Positions 33,781 to 46,567 are shown, counted from the stretch's first letter. The stretch: 64,000 nucleotides of DNA from Halicephalobus mephisto (GCA_009193035.1 SWDT01000011.1:620001-684000); one strand, 5' to 3'. Notes: generated by a model not told the origin, from the sequence alone. Numbers and translations are program-made.

Positions 33781-36703
33781 AAAACTCGGATTTTCGCGCA
33801 CTTCAAGACCAGATCGACCCGACGAGCAACTTCATAAACTCCTGGACTTCTGTTTTGCCCCAGAATCCGACCGGCTTGGAATCCAAACTCGAGACTTTCC
33901 CGATGCCTGTGGGGTTGCCGAGCAATCAGACCGCGGCTCTGGATGCTGTTTATGGATCTTCTGCTTCGGCTGAGAGGAATCTCGTCAGTAATCCTTACTA
34001 CAATGCTGTTAATTACAGTAATCCAACTGCATATAACACTAATTACAGTCAATATTATCAACAATTAAATTCTTTAAAAAATCCGGCTTTTGCAAATTAT
34101 TTTGGAGCTACTGCTGCTGCCGCAGGGGTTAATCCTGTGTATTACGGTACCGGGTACGGGGGCTCCAATCTCGCCACGACCACCCCCTTCGACTACCCCT
34201 ATGGAGCCGCCGGAAACTACTACGCCACCGGCAACAGGACTCCCGGCACGAATTACTACAATTCAGCCCTACCGTACGCCGGACTGGGCCTGGGGGAGTC
34301 AATGACCCCCTCAACGAGCAACGGAAGCAACCAAGTGTCCCCCTACTCCGGAAGCGGCCTCAAATCCTCCGAAAAAACCACAAGTAAGTTTTTTTTTGAT
34401 TTACTGTAAAAATGGAAAAACCATAAGTAAGTTTTTTTTTTTGATTTACTGTAAAAATGAAAAAAATTAATTTTGTAGAAAATTAAAAATTTTTAAAATT
34501 CAATATTAAATTCCGAAATTTTGTAAGGTTTTTAGAATTTTCGAAAATTTACTAAGTCTTCTAAATTACGGTAGAAGTTTCGAAAATCTTCTAGAATCTT
34601 GTGGAAATTTTAGAATCATCTGTGAAATTTTAGAAATATTTAAAAAATTCCCAACGTTTTTTCTATAATTTAAAATTTTCTAGAATCATAAAAATTTTCG
34701 AATTTTCTAAATTACGGTAGAAATTTTAAGAGTTTTAAATTTCTGAATCTTGTGGAAATTTTTTGAATTTTCTAAGTTTCTGAATTTTGCAGAATTTTTA
34801 GAATTCTCTGAATTACGGTAGAAGTTTTAAGAATTCTGTTTCTGAATTTTTTGAACTCTCTAAATTACGGTAGAAGTTTTAAAAACTTTCTGAATTTTGT
34901 AGAAATTTTTTGAATTCTCTAAATTACGGTAGAAATTTTAGAATTTTTCGAAATTAGAAATTTCCGAAACAAAATTCAGAAACTTTTTAGAATCTCTTAG
35001 AAACTTCCTGAATCCCAAAAAAGTCCCGAAAATCCTCCAGAATCTTACTAAAACTAAAATCAAAGATTCTGGAACTTTTAGAAAATCCTCCAAGAAATTA
35101 TTTTTATAAAAAAACATTTTTAAATTTTTAAATTTTTTAGTTTTTAAATTTTTAAATTTTTAAATTTTTAAATTTTTAAATTTTTAAATTTTTAAATTTT
35201 TAAATTTTTAAATTTTTAAATTTTTAAATTTTTAAATTTTTAAATTTTTAAATTTTTAAATTTTTAAATTTTTAAATTTTTAAATTTTTTAGTTTTTTAA
35301 ACGTGATTATTTCAGAAAGAAGCAAAAAGAAAAAAGCCACAGGCGGTTTGGCGACCCCTGAGCCGAACTACTCAAGGGTGTTTGTCTGGGAGCTGGAGGA
35401 CCTGTGTTCGTTCTTCCTCACCTACAGACAGGACTACACCAGTGTTCTGGGTCAGATGGTCGATAGGGTCTTCAGAACCGGATTCCAGCTGCAGCACCTC
35501 GAGGAATGCGACCAAACCAACATCGAAGACGCGAATTTGGACGACAGTATCCACGACATCTGCTACAACCCCAATCCCGCCTCCGACGGACAAGTCAATG
35601 TGGAGTCCAATTCTCCAGAAAACACTAAATCGGACAATCCCGCTCATTCTGAATCCTCTCCGCACTCCCTTCGTGTCGGGACCATCGCCAACGAGGGACT
35701 CCAGAGGATGGCCCTCAGGTACCAGAGAATCAGAAACGTCTACAATCAGTGCAAAAACAACGTCGGAGAACTCCTGTCTCTGACCGAAATGACCCCCATG
35801 CCGACATCCCAGTTGACGGACCTCATCAAACAAATCGACGTTTATTCCACTCTCGAAAGTTACAAAAAATGCCTCAGAATCGCGACGGAGAGAAGCGGGA
35901 CTTCTGGAGAAACCTACACCAACGTCGTTCTGACTTCTGAACCTCTGTCTTCCGCCATGGCTAAGCTACTCCTGACCGGATTGTCCGCTTACATCCCCGT
36001 CGAGAACGTCTACAGTAGCCACAAATTAGGCAAAGCTGAGGTCCTCGACAGAATCCTACATAGATACAAAAAAACAAGCATCATCATTTCTTCGAATCCC
36101 GAAACGAATGAAATTGCGAAAAAGGTGATTCAAAATTCATAAATTTTAAAATTCTAGAAAATTGAAAAAAGTATTTTTTTCTAATATGAATTTTCAAAAT
36201 TCTTGATTTTAAAAATTTTGGAGAATTTTGAAAATTTCTAAAATTTTTCACAAAATCTAGAAAACTTTGAAGTTTTTTAATTTTTGGGATTAACTGCAAG
36301 ACTTTTTAGAATTTTTTCGGAATTTTCAAATTTTACTTTTATTGAAATTTAAAAATTCTGTTTTTATTAAAATTAAAAAATTCTGTTTTTATTAAAATTA
36401 AAAAATTTTATTTTTTATTGAAATTAAAATATTTATTTTTTATCAAAATTAAAATATTTATTTTTTATTGAAATTAAAAAAGTTTTATTTTTATTGAAAT
36501 TAAAAAAGTTTTATTTTTATTGAAATTAAAAAATTCTATTTTTATCACAATTTAAAATTTTATTTTTTATTGAAATTTAAAAATTTATTTTTTATTGAAA
36601 TTTAAAATTTCAGGAAAACGTGCCCTTCTGGCGGATCGGATGCCAGAAAGACGTGGAAGTGTTCTACATCGCCCTCGACAAAGTTCTTCTGAATTCCCCA
36701 TAA
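33777..36703 (+). CDS. eya-1: Eyes-absent homologue with degenerate phosphatase motifs
   Basis: EYA proteins are transcription co-activators for Six-family factors and normally Tyr phosphatases of the HAD fold. Exons 33777-34383, 35316-36124 and 36614-36703 join in phase to about 501 residues (511 with the candidate first exon). The N-terminal third is Tyr/Ser/Asn/Gly/Pro-rich (QYYQQLNSL, YYGTGYGG), as in EYA transactivation regions. The C-terminal EYA domain is clear: RVFVW start, LEECDQTNIEDA, a late segment AMAKLLLTGLSAYIPVENVYSSHKLGKAE matching the family, and NVPFWRIGC near the end. However, motif I is WELEDL instead of WDLDET, and motif IV reads IIISSNPETNE instead of VVIGDG. Both Asp motifs needed for catalysis are missing, while the motif III Lys is kept. 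It ends at TAA 36701-36703 with AATAAA at 36762. A long AAATTTTT microsatellite sits in intron 34384-35315. Confidence 0.85.
35105..35292. repeat. (AAATTTTT)n microsatellite
   Basis: About twenty uninterrupted copies of an 8-bp unit in the eya intron, ending some 20 bp before the acceptor at 35315. Pure A/T and nearly self-complementary. Confidence 0.95.
36330..36610. repeat. ~29-bp TTTTTATTGAAATTAAAAAATTC repeat
   Basis: About nine copies filling the last eya intron. Confidence 0.75.
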
Positions 36704-36779
36704 TTTTCTCATAAATCAAAAATTTTAACTGTTTACTGTAAGAATGAAAGACTTGCCAATTAATAAAGTGCAAAAAAAG

Positions 36780-39137
36780 CCTCGGTTAACGGGTTCTTGA
36801 GTGCCTCAAATGTCGGCGGCTTTTCTGGCATGTCGGTCGGACAATCGATAGCGGCCCGGACTGGCCTTGACGACATTCTTTTTTTCTTTTTTCTGGCAAA
36901 AACGGAATCTTCGAAAATCCATTTTTAAAAATTTAAAAATAACAAATTTCTTTTTTTTTGTAATTTTAATTTTTGGAAATTTCTGAAATTTTTGAAACAG
37001 AACTTTACTCAAAAATTTCGAAAAAATCGATTTTCTTGTCAGGACCGGAAACGCCCATTTTTGCCGAATTTATTGGAAAACTTTTATTTTCCAGAAGTGG
37101 AACCAAGAAAACTCCAGAATCTTGAAGATTTTGGAATTTTCGGAAATCTTACGTAAGATTTTTGAGTTTTCAAAGTCCCGTGGGAATTTCCGGAAGGTTT
37201 TAGAATTTTGAAATTTTTCTATTTTGTAAAAATTCTGAAAAGTTTCAGAATCTCTTAGAGAATTTTTGGAAGATTCTAAAATTTTTCAGAATTTTGTAAA
37301 AATTTTTTAAGAATTTTCAAAATTAAAAAAAATTTTTTAGAACTTTTTTAAGAAATTTTAAAATTTAAAAAAAATTTGTACAACTTTTTTAAGAAATTTT
37401 ATAATTTTTTAGAAATTTTAGAATTTTTAAGAATTTTTAGAATTTTTTTGATAATTTTTTATAATTTTTAAGAAATTTTAGAATTTTTTTGATAATTTTT
37501 TATAATTTTTTTGAAAATTTTTAGAATTTTGTTGAAAATTTTTTATAATTTTTAAGAAATTTTAGAATTTTTTAAGAATTTTTAAAATTTTTTTGATAAT
37601 TTTTTAGAATTTTTTAAGAAATTTTAGAATTTTTTTGAAAATTTTTGAAAAATTTCGGAACTTTGTGAGGAAGTTTTTAAAAATTCCGAAAATTTGTTAA
37701 ATTATCTGGAATTTTTTAAGGTTTTCAGGAGCAAATAAACAATTCTCAATTTCTCTAAAAATACTGCAGAAGCTTCTTAAATTTTTAATAATCTGATGGA
37801 AGCCTTTGGGTTTTTAGGATTTTAGAGAATTTCAAAAATCGATGAAAAACGTTTAGTATTTTCGAAAAATTCAGAAAATTCTAAAATCTGATTTGTAATT
37901 TTTAAATTCTGGAATTTCATAGATGTTTTTCGAAAATTTAAGGATTTTACAAAATTTCTAAAATCTTCCACAATATTGAGAACGTTTTTAGAAGATTCTA
38001 GGATCTTGAAGATTCCGAATTTTCTAAAAACTTCGTAGATTTCTGAATCCAATCGAAAATTTCGAATAATTTAGAATTTTCCAAGTTTTCAGAAAATTTT
38101 TAAAATTTAAAAAGAATTCCGAATTTTTCAAAAATTTCACAGACTCCAGAATTTAAATCAAAATTTTCTGAAAACTTGGAAAATTCTAGAATATTAAGAA
38201 AATTCAGAAATCTTTGAAAATTTCACAGACTCCAGAATTTGAATCAAAATTTTGAAAACTTCTAAAATTATAAAATTTTCTGAAAATTTGGAAGATTTCA
38301 AAATCTTAAAAAAATTCAGAAATCTTCGAAAATTTCACAAACTTCAAAATTTAAATCAAAATCCCGAAACTCTCCAACTTTTCAGAATCCCATGAAAATT
38401 TTCCAACTTTTCCAGAATCCAAAAAATTTGAATAAATTTCTAAAATTAAAAATTCTAAAAAGTTTCAAAATTCCGTAAAAAAATTAATTTTTACTACAAT
38501 TTAGTTTTTTTAAAGTACATGAATTTTCTGAAATGTCAGGATCGACCGTAATCTGGAAGTCTAATCTGATTACGGACCAGTTAATTTCCATTTTTATTTT
38601 TTTGTTCGATAAATCATAGCCAAACTTTCCATTTCGAAAAAACGGGAGTCTGGACTAAACTGGCCTGCAGCCCTAGCGCGAGCTTGCGAATTTTTTTTCG
38701 AAAAAAATCGATTTTTTAAAATTTTTTGTTAAATTTATTTTTGAAAATTGGATTAAATGACCTTATTTGGGTGCACAGGGGGCTTTCTCGAGCGTCAAAG
38801 TGCACCTGTTTCTGAAAAATCCGATTTTTGCGCGGGCCGATCGATATCCCGACGAGGGCTGTCTTCGTTCCTGACATTGTCCGGTCCCTGAGGCGGCAGC
38901 TTAGGTTTTCATAAATCCGTTTTTATCTTGAATTGTTGAATGTCTTGACTGGAAGGAAACTCCCCAAACTACAACCCGATTTGTTTCGATTTTTATGTTT
39001 ATTCTAGGTGTCTCTCCAACTCATCGAAAAAAAATAAAATTTTATTTGTTTATTTCGTAACTTTCCAAAATCCGAAATTCTCCATCGTGAAGTAACAATT
39101 ACGAATTTTTAAATTTATATATGAAAATTATTTTCAG
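36780..39137. other. Gap between eya and unc-11 without a gene
   Basis: 36780-37080 and 38520-38950 are of mixed composition with no coding chain. 37100-38500 is AT-rich and full of AATTTTTTAGAATTTT and AAATTTCACAGACTCCAGAAT-type repeats. Upstream control sequence of unc-11 should lie at the right end. A spliced-leader-type acceptor attttcag ends at 39137. Confidence 0.5.
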
Positions 39138-39225
39138 CTCAAGCTCCATTGGGTCGTTTTCCGAAGTGGTTTGGATAGAGTACCTCGTGCGTCACGCCGA
39201 CTCGACCGCGTGAGTTCTCGTCAGG

Positions 39226-42200
39226 ATGCAAACACTCGAAAAGGCGTTACATCAACCGATGCCTTTCACCACGGGCGGTCAAACCATCACCGATCGGCTT
39301 ACTGCCGCAAGGCATGCCCTTGCCGGGTCCCAACTCGGCAAGACAATATGCAAAGCCACCACGGAAGAGCTCATGGCCCCGAAGAAGAAGCATTTAGACT
39401 GTGAGTCATCTTTTTTACTTTCTTAACATACGAAATTTCTTTTTTTTCGATATATCAAGTCTTTATTTCCTTCATTTTATGGAATTTTAACTTTTTGGTG
39501 TGTGAAATCCTACTTTCGACATATGAAACTTTAAATCCTCTCAATATATGGGAATTTTAGCCTTTTTCCATATATGAAGCTTTAAATCTCCTCAATATGT
39601 GGAATTCCCACTTTTTGATATATGGAATTCTAATTTTTCCATATATGGAACTTTAAATCTTCTCAATATGTGGAATTTCCACTTTTTGATATATGAAAAC
39701 TTAATTTTTTCAATGTATAGGATTCTAACTTTTTGGTTTATGAAATTTTATTTTTTATATATGGTGTTTCAATTTTTCCGATACATGAAATTTGAACTTT
39801 TTTGAGATATGAAATTTGAGCTTTCTGATTTATGAATCCCTAATTTTAGATCTTTTGCATTGCACGAATGAACCGAATGTGTCGATTCCGTCGATGGCGA
39901 ATCTCCTGATTGAGAGAACCCAGAATCCGAATTGGGTCGTCGTCTACAAGGCTCTGATTACGATCCATAACGTTATGTGCTATGGAAATGAGAGATTTTC
40001 GCAATATTTGGCTTCTTGTAATACTACTTTTAATTTGACGAATTTCCTAGACAAATCCAATCCTCAAGGATATGACATGTCTAACCATGTTCGACGATAC
40101 GGAAAGTACATCTCCGAGAAAATCTACACTTATCGACTTTGTGCTTTCGACTTTTGCAAAATCAAGAGAGGACGAGAGGACGGCGTTCTGAGAGTCATGC
40201 ACACTGACAAGTTGATCAAAACTCTCCCGATGCTCCAGAATCAGATGGACGCGCTTTTGGAATTCCAAGTCACGCCTGGGGAACTCAACAATGGCGTCAT
40301 CAACTGCTCATTTATCTTGTTATTCCGGGATTTGATTAGACTCTTTGCTTGCTACAATGATGGAGTTATTAATCTTTTGGAGAAATTTTTTGACATGAAC
40401 AAGAAACAAGCAAGAGAAGCCCTGGATTTATACAAGAGTTTTCTTCTGAGATTGGACAAGGTTGCGGCATTTTTGAGTGTGGCTGAAAGTGTGGGAGTTG
40501 ACAAAGGAGAAATTCCGGATTTGACTAGAGCTCCGGCTTCGTTGATTGATGCGTTGGAAGCTCATTTGTACCATCTTGAAGGCGGTAAAGGACCTCCACC
40601 ATCGTCTAGTCAACAAATCGTCAATCAACAACTTCAACAAGCCCAACAACCGATTAGTCCGTTCGCTCCTGTCTCGGCTAACATAGATGCTGCTGCTCGA
40701 CAACGGTATCTTGAAGAAGAAAAAGAAAGATTGAGATTATATGAAGAACAAAGACAGAAACAAATGACTCAACAACCGAATGTTTTTAATCCATTTGCTT
40801 CTCAACAAACACCCCAACAAGCACCCCAACAAGTACCCCAATCTTCGGCAAATGACCCCCCATTGATGTTTACTCAACCGCAACAAGGTCCGAACAACGC
40901 TATTCCTCATAGTGATCTTCTGGAATTGTATAAACAACCACCAGCAATCGAACCAAGCAATCCATTCGCGCCTTTCATCCAGCAGCAACCCCAACCTCCT
41001 TATGGTGGTTATCCTGGTGGATTTCCTCAACAACAACAACCTTGTAAGTTTTAGTTTTTATTATATATTGTGTTTTCCTATTGTTGGAGGTTTTAGAATT
41101 TTCCAGATTCTAGTAAAGAAATTCAAAAATTTTTTGGAATTAAAGATTCTGGAATATTCTAAATTTTCAAAATTATATTGATTTTGTAATGTTTTTAATT
41201 TTGTAATAGTAATACTGTATTTTATGTTTTGTGGATTATTCGTGATTGTGTTGTTTTAGTTGGATTTTCTCAACCACCGATGCAACGACAGGCTTTTCCG
41301 CCGCCTAATTACTCTACAGGTATCTTCAACGGGCCTCCTATTGTTTCCAGTTCTTCGAACAATGGTTTTAAAGGTTTGTTTAAATAAAAAAAGCAATCTG
41401 GTCATTTTTGGTTTGAAAATATTGTTATGTGGTTGTGAAGGTTTGTTTTTTAAACAAATTTTATATATGAAAAAATTATTTTTTTTTAGATTATCCTCAA
41501 GCACCCCCTCCAGTACCCCCTCAACCCCAATTTGCCCAAGCTGCTTTCAATCCTTTTGCAATGGCTCCGACACCGGTTCCTCAACAGGAACCTCAAAGTA
41601 TAAATCCGTTTGCACAAGTTCCTAGTTATGGTGGTCCTCAACAAGAATCTCAAGCTTCTGGTTATCCTCAACAGACTCCAGCTGGTCAGGTTTATCCTCA
41701 GCAACCTCAAACAGGACCTAGTTATCCTCAACAACCTCAGACAGGACCTAGTTATCCTCAACAACCCCAAACAGGACCTAGTTATCCTCAGCAACCTCCA
41801 GCTCCGGTGTCTCAACCAATGCAAATTCCACAAACAGGACAGAATCTAGGTATATATGATCAAACACCATTTTGTAAGTTTTATTTTTTTTGGAAATAAT
41901 TAGTATCACGTGAAATCAAATAATTCATGCTGGGAAAGTTCAGTGTGGATTTTTATGGTTTCGAAAATTTTTCAAATGCTATAATATCTTAATATGACTT
42001 ATTTGCTTAAATAATGATTAATATTAAATTTTCAACAAATGCCTAAAATTGGTTAATTTGAAAATTTTTTGTTTTTTTTCTATTTTGGGATTATGAAAGG
42101 ACAAATCTGGCTAATTAAAAAGTTTCTTTGCTAAATATTGAATGATTTTTTAAAATTTATATTTGAAATTATGAATTTTTGTTTTTATTATTTTTTTTCA

Positions 42201-42672
42201 GCTGGAAATGATTCGAGTTACACTGCTCCGTCCCAGTTTCAACAGCAGATGGAACAACAAAGTACTGGAAGTGCTTCATCTGGACCACCTAGACCCCCGC
42301 CACCGGCTGGTCCACCTTCTCAAGTTCCTTCTGCTGCAGGCAGTAAGTTTAGAAAATGACCAGATTGTGATTTTAAAATAATTTTTAAAGAAATAATAAT
42401 TACTGTATAATGGGGATATTTCAGCATTTGATCCATTTGCAAATGCGTCAGCTTCAACTGCGCAACCTAAACCAGACATTGATTCAACTCTTTCTAATCT
42501 TGTTAATAATATGGAAATAGCAGGAAAAAATCCGGCATGGATGGCTCCAGGAACATCATCAGGATCTGGATGGCCTCAACAAGCCCAATCTGGACCTGCT
42601 TATGGAAATTCTAACTATCCATCACAATCAACAACTCAAGCAAATCCCAATCCGTTTAATCCTTTTGGCTAA
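39226..42672 (+). CDS. unc-11: UNC-11, AP180/CALM clathrin assembly protein
   Basis: Synaptic-vesicle endocytosis adaptor that binds PI(4,5)P2, clathrin, AP2 and EH-domain proteins and sorts synaptobrevin. Six exons in phase: 39226-39400, 39850-41043, 41260-41373, 41490-41873, 42202-42342, 42425-42672; 751 residues. The ANTH domain spans about residues 20-290 and is very close to C. elegans UNC-11 from the first residues ([13 protein letters not shown]). The lipid-binding pattern is intact: Lys43, then KKKH at 53-56. The C-terminal half is Gln/Pro-rich with NPF motifs for EH domains ([37 protein letters not shown]) and a DPF (FDPFANA) for AP2. [11 protein letters not shown] unit is repeated three to four times at 41690-41800. 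Alternative splicing is known in this gene; a GT at 41850 could serve as an alternative donor. AATAAA at 42872. Confidence 0.95.
39410..39840. repeat. CATATATGGAACTTTAAATC array in unc-11 intron 1
   Basis: Seven or so units of the type TTTTTGATATATGGAATT and CTCAATATGTGGAATT. Confidence 0.6.
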
Positions 42673-42924
42673 TTCACTAAAAGCAGATTAAATCCCCTAC
42701 GGCAAAAATTCACCATGAAAGTCAGTAATAATTTTATAATTGCCCAAGTTTTTTTTGCTTTTATTTATGGTATTTTTTTTTTGAAATTTCTAATGGAAAA
42801 TTCATTGTGCAAGTTTAACGTCGAAATTAGTGTCATGTAATCTCTGTAATTTTAAAATTTTGAGATATTTCAATAAAGCAGAAGTAGAGGGATTCTACAG
42901 TAATCAGTTATGTGTGTTTTTGTT

Positions 42925-43760
42925 TCGGTTTTGGAGTTGAATTTGAACAAAAAGTGCTTATAGACCGTTTGGACATGTAAATTCTGAATCTGGAGTCAGA
43001 ATAAATAGTTGATTTTTGCAATTCTGACTTCGGATTCAGAATTTGTGAAATAAATTACTTTGTTTTGAATGCTTATTATTTAAATTAAAAATATAAAATT
43101 GATTAATGTTATGTCTTTTACTTAGAATGAGACACAATACAAAATAGGAAGAAATATTATAAATATCAGAGCTACACCCGGGGAGGACTCCCGATACACC
43201 GGTGTCCCCTTTTGTACTACCCAGTGGAGAGGGCTTTGGGTAGTACGGTGGGTAGTATACATGACGTGAAACTCATGAGAGCCAGGTTTGATTCCCCTAC
43301 CGAAGACTGCAGATCCAGGCCTTGCCAGCCGCAATCTGACTTCAAATGGCTAAGACGCACTCATCAAAGAAAGAAGCGAGGTCAGAAGGACCGAAAAGAT
43401 GATCCTAGTAAGAGGAAGAATCCTCTGACTATGGTCAGAAAGGCTGAGATGCACGAACAATAGAGGAGTCCAAGGCTGAGTATATTATGTTGTAAATCCT
43501 ATATTATAATTGCTTTGAAAACGTTCGATAAAGTGCAGAGAAGGGACTGTTAAGTCTTCGGTGTTCTGGATATCTCCGGTCAAGGAGACTGTGCGTCCAC
43601 AACACAGTGTTTTGGATTTTTCTGTCCCAATCATTTATATTCCAATTTTGGAGTTAGAACTGAACAAAAAGTACTTAAAATAACACAATCAGACCTGCGA
43701 ATTCTGAATCTGAACTCAGAATCAGAAGTTGATCTCCGGAATCCTGGATATTGAAGACCA
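42925..43760. repeat. Insertion-like block between imperfect direct repeats, with tRNA-like promoter words
   Basis: A flank with GGAGTTGAATTTGAACAAAAAGTGCTTA and TTCTGAATCTG occurs at about 42930-43045 and again, diverged, at 43650-43740. Between them lies ~600 bp of distinct, GC-richer sequence. It includes a perfect 9-bp inverted repeat GTACTACCC/GGGTAGTAC (43215-43245), a GGTGGG...CCTACC pairing and a B-box-like GGTTTGATTCC at 43287. These suggest a tRNA-derived SINE-like or other inserted element. No transposase is visible. Open frames across it are short. Confidence 0.45.
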
Positions 43761-44779
43761 ATTTTCAATTTCAAAAATATTTAAAATTTTACAAAAAGTG
43801 AAAATTTGTCCAGAATGGTTTTTAAATTGTTATATAAAACAAAATTATTTAAAATAGTTTTTTAATTTTTGAATCAAAATTATAAAACATTTAAAGTGTC
43901 CGGGACATTGGGTTTCGACGCGTTTTTTCCAGAGTGCTGTCCACTGTCGGAAGCGAGAACGGACAGTCATTCTTATTTTTTATAAACTGATTATGTAACC
44001 TTTTCTTCTTTTTTGGCCAGTTCGACGATCCTCATCAACTGCTGATTAGCTGATGAGATTTCCGCGATCATTTTTATTCAAAAATTTTCCAATGATTAAG
44101 TTGATTTATGAGATTTGTAAAAATATAAATTTTTAAAATAATAATGAAATTAAAAATTTTTAAAATTAATTTTACATTTTTATATGAAAATTTTTCGATA
44201 GTTCACGGATCAATCTATATTCGGTTTTTTCAACTTTATTTTTCATATAAAAATAGATCCGTCAAGTTCAATATAATCCAAATTTTTGAATTGTTATTTT
44301 TTTTATAAGTCCAAATTTTGAGTTTTTGAGAAAAACGATAAGAAATTTCTCAAAAAACAAGTATTTTATCAAACCATTCCTCGAAGTTTACGACAATAGG
44401 TGTCCTGATTATGATTTTCAACAATCAAATCTGTGTAATTTGTTCCCGATATTTTTTCTCTTTTTCGATTATTTTATTATTTCGCCAAATTTTTGCCAAA
44501 AAATAATTTTTTTTGAAACAGAAACTAGACTAGGAAGAGAGAAACTGAAGCGATAGCCTGATTATCAGGGAGCACGGGATACGGTAGGGCGTCAGTGAAA
44601 CTCTCGATTGTCTTGTGTGGGAAAAAATATAGAAATTAATCGCCGTCATATTTTTTTTAAAGATTATCAATATACTTGTAGTTTCTATCTTAACATTTTC
44701 TAAACTTCAAATCAGTTTTAAAAAACTTATTTTTTTCAATCGTTGAAAAAAATTCTGCTGATCAATTCTAGTAATAATA

Positions 44780-46050
44780 TTAGGGTGTCACAAAAAAACA
44801 TGCGGTTTTTTCAAAAAACTTTGGGTTTATTTTTTTTAAAATTCAAATAACCAAATTAAGGAAAATATAGACCATCATATTCTACAACTTGATTCCAACG
44901 ATTGGCTAAATCAAGGATCCCATTCCTCAGATTTTGAATCAAAAAACCGCTACACTTCCAACTTGACCTGATCCAATGTATCGAACTGCTTTCCTTTCTT
45001 GAAATGAGCCATACTCCGGAACAAATGGTAATCGAACGGAGAAATGTCCGGACTATAAGGAGGATGTGGTAAAATTTCTATTCCATCTAAGCTTTCGATT
45101 TTTTCGCGAGTTTGATTGGAGGTGTGCGCTTTTGCGTTATCTTGGAGGAGTAGCGCTCTCTTTCGATTAATCACTGTCGGATACTTCACTGCCAGAGCTT
45201 CATACATATGCTGCAATTGAGTGCAGTAGATGTCAGGGTTTATGTTTTGACCATTGGGGATCAGCTCGTAATAGATTGGACCTTCGAAATTCCAAAAGAC
45301 ACTGAGTAAAACCTTGGTTGCAAAGCAATTCTGTTTAGGCACGTGATCTGCGGGTTCTCCAACAAATAGCCATTGTTTGGAACGACGACTGTTACGCCAG
45401 TAGATCCAGGACTCATCACAAGTCACAATTCGCTTGAAGAAACGGAGATCCAAAGGATTAGCGAGTAATTCTTTACATAGTGTCAGACGAGCTTCCACTT
45501 GCTCATCAGTCAAATCATGAGGGATAAGTCGGGCTGATCGGCTAGACTTTCCGAGCTGATGGAGATGACATTGTACAGTCATATAGGATACATGAAAGAC
45601 ACTAGATAGTTCACGCAGACTTTGGCTTGGATCAGACTCCACATAGTCAAGCAGCGCTTCGTCATTCACACTTGAACATCGACCTGAGCCTGAACGGTGT
45701 TTGAGGGTTGTATTCCCTTCTCGAAAACGTTTGAACCAAGATTGTGCAGCACGTTCATTTACAGTTCCTTGCCCTTCTACTTCGCATATTTCATCGACGA
45801 CTTGTCTTGCAGTATAGCCTTTTTTTGAAGAAGAAAAGTAGGACAGCAAGAACGTTCTGATCAAGCATGACGAAAAAAATTTACAAAACTTTAATGAGTA
45901 ACCGGCGGTCACCAAATCCTTTTATATCCTATTGCCAGAGTCTCGAGCAATTAATAGACTATTCCAGAATTTCCTGGTGAGACCGAGAAAATTCTAGAGA
46001 AATCCTCAAAGTTAACCCCCAAACCGTATTTTTTTTTTGTAACACCCTAA
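44780..46050 (-). mobile_element. mariner-family transposon, 1271 bp, defective
   Basis: Terminal inverted repeats match: left end TTAGGGTGTCACAAAAAAAC, right end (reverse complement) TTAGGGTGTTACAAAAAAAA. The element is flanked by TA on both sides (44778-44779, 46051-46052), the mariner/Tc1 target duplication. Length and single transposase gene fit mariner; the transposase resembles the cecropia/SETMAR-like group. Confidence 0.9.
44856..45868 (-). pseudogene. mariner transposase, broken by frameshifts and a stop
   Basis: The central part is intact: an N-terminal double helix-turn-helix region (RAAQSWFKRFREGN, SQSLRELSSVFHVSYMTVQ), the first catalytic Asp in TCDESWIYW, the second in QDNAKAHTS and the third in YSPDISPFDYHLF. 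Spacing between the last two is about 35 residues by my count. Breaks: the expected start (ATG ending 45868) is out of frame with the body; the shift maps to the T7 run at 45820-45826. An in-frame TAG ends the long frame at 44950. The remaining C-terminus (EEW, then LANRWNQVVEYDG) needs a further frame change. The upstream part of the long open frame is therefore not native sequence. The homopolymer shift could be a sequencing error, the TAG less likely so. Confidence 0.85.
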
Positions 46051-46567
46051 TAGAATCATGAATTTTAATTATTTTCTATTAACAAATTTTCCATGATGAT
46101 ATCATTTATTTTATTCCTGGTTTGTAGATTGATTCTTAATGCTGACGTAAATTATCTGTAACATCTTATTTTAGATAATTTTCAATCTCACAAACATTCG
46201 TTTGCTCTCTACAATGTTGATAAACGAGACAGAATAATGAATATAACAATGATGATTCACTTTTAACTAGAAAAGGGGAGATTTCAAATCACATCACGAC
46301 GTATTTTTATCTTTTATTCGAATTCAGTGAAACTTCCGTAAATACTCTCCTCTCTCGATAAGCGCGACTCTATAAAAACAGCATTTATCTTTATCTTCGA
46401 GTTGCTTTAAGAGAATTTTTCTCTAGTTTCAATTCTTGGTTTTCCTCATTCAAAAACACTTTGATTTTCTGTATGTTCTTTCAATTAACAGTATCTTTAT
46501 TGTCACGATGGACAACGAGAATATCCTTGTAAAAACTTTTATTTTTTATTTTTAGGTTAACCGAAAT

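Noticed and set aside
43212..43463. Open frame across the insertion-like block
   Set aside because: It covers the hairpin and B-box-like region, has no conserved motif, and the opposite strand is equally open.
46508..46567. Possible upstream start exon (MDNENIL) for orphan gene A
   Set aside because: The implied intron would be only about 26 bp, below the usual nematode minimum; a spliced leader at 46555 explains the acceptor better.
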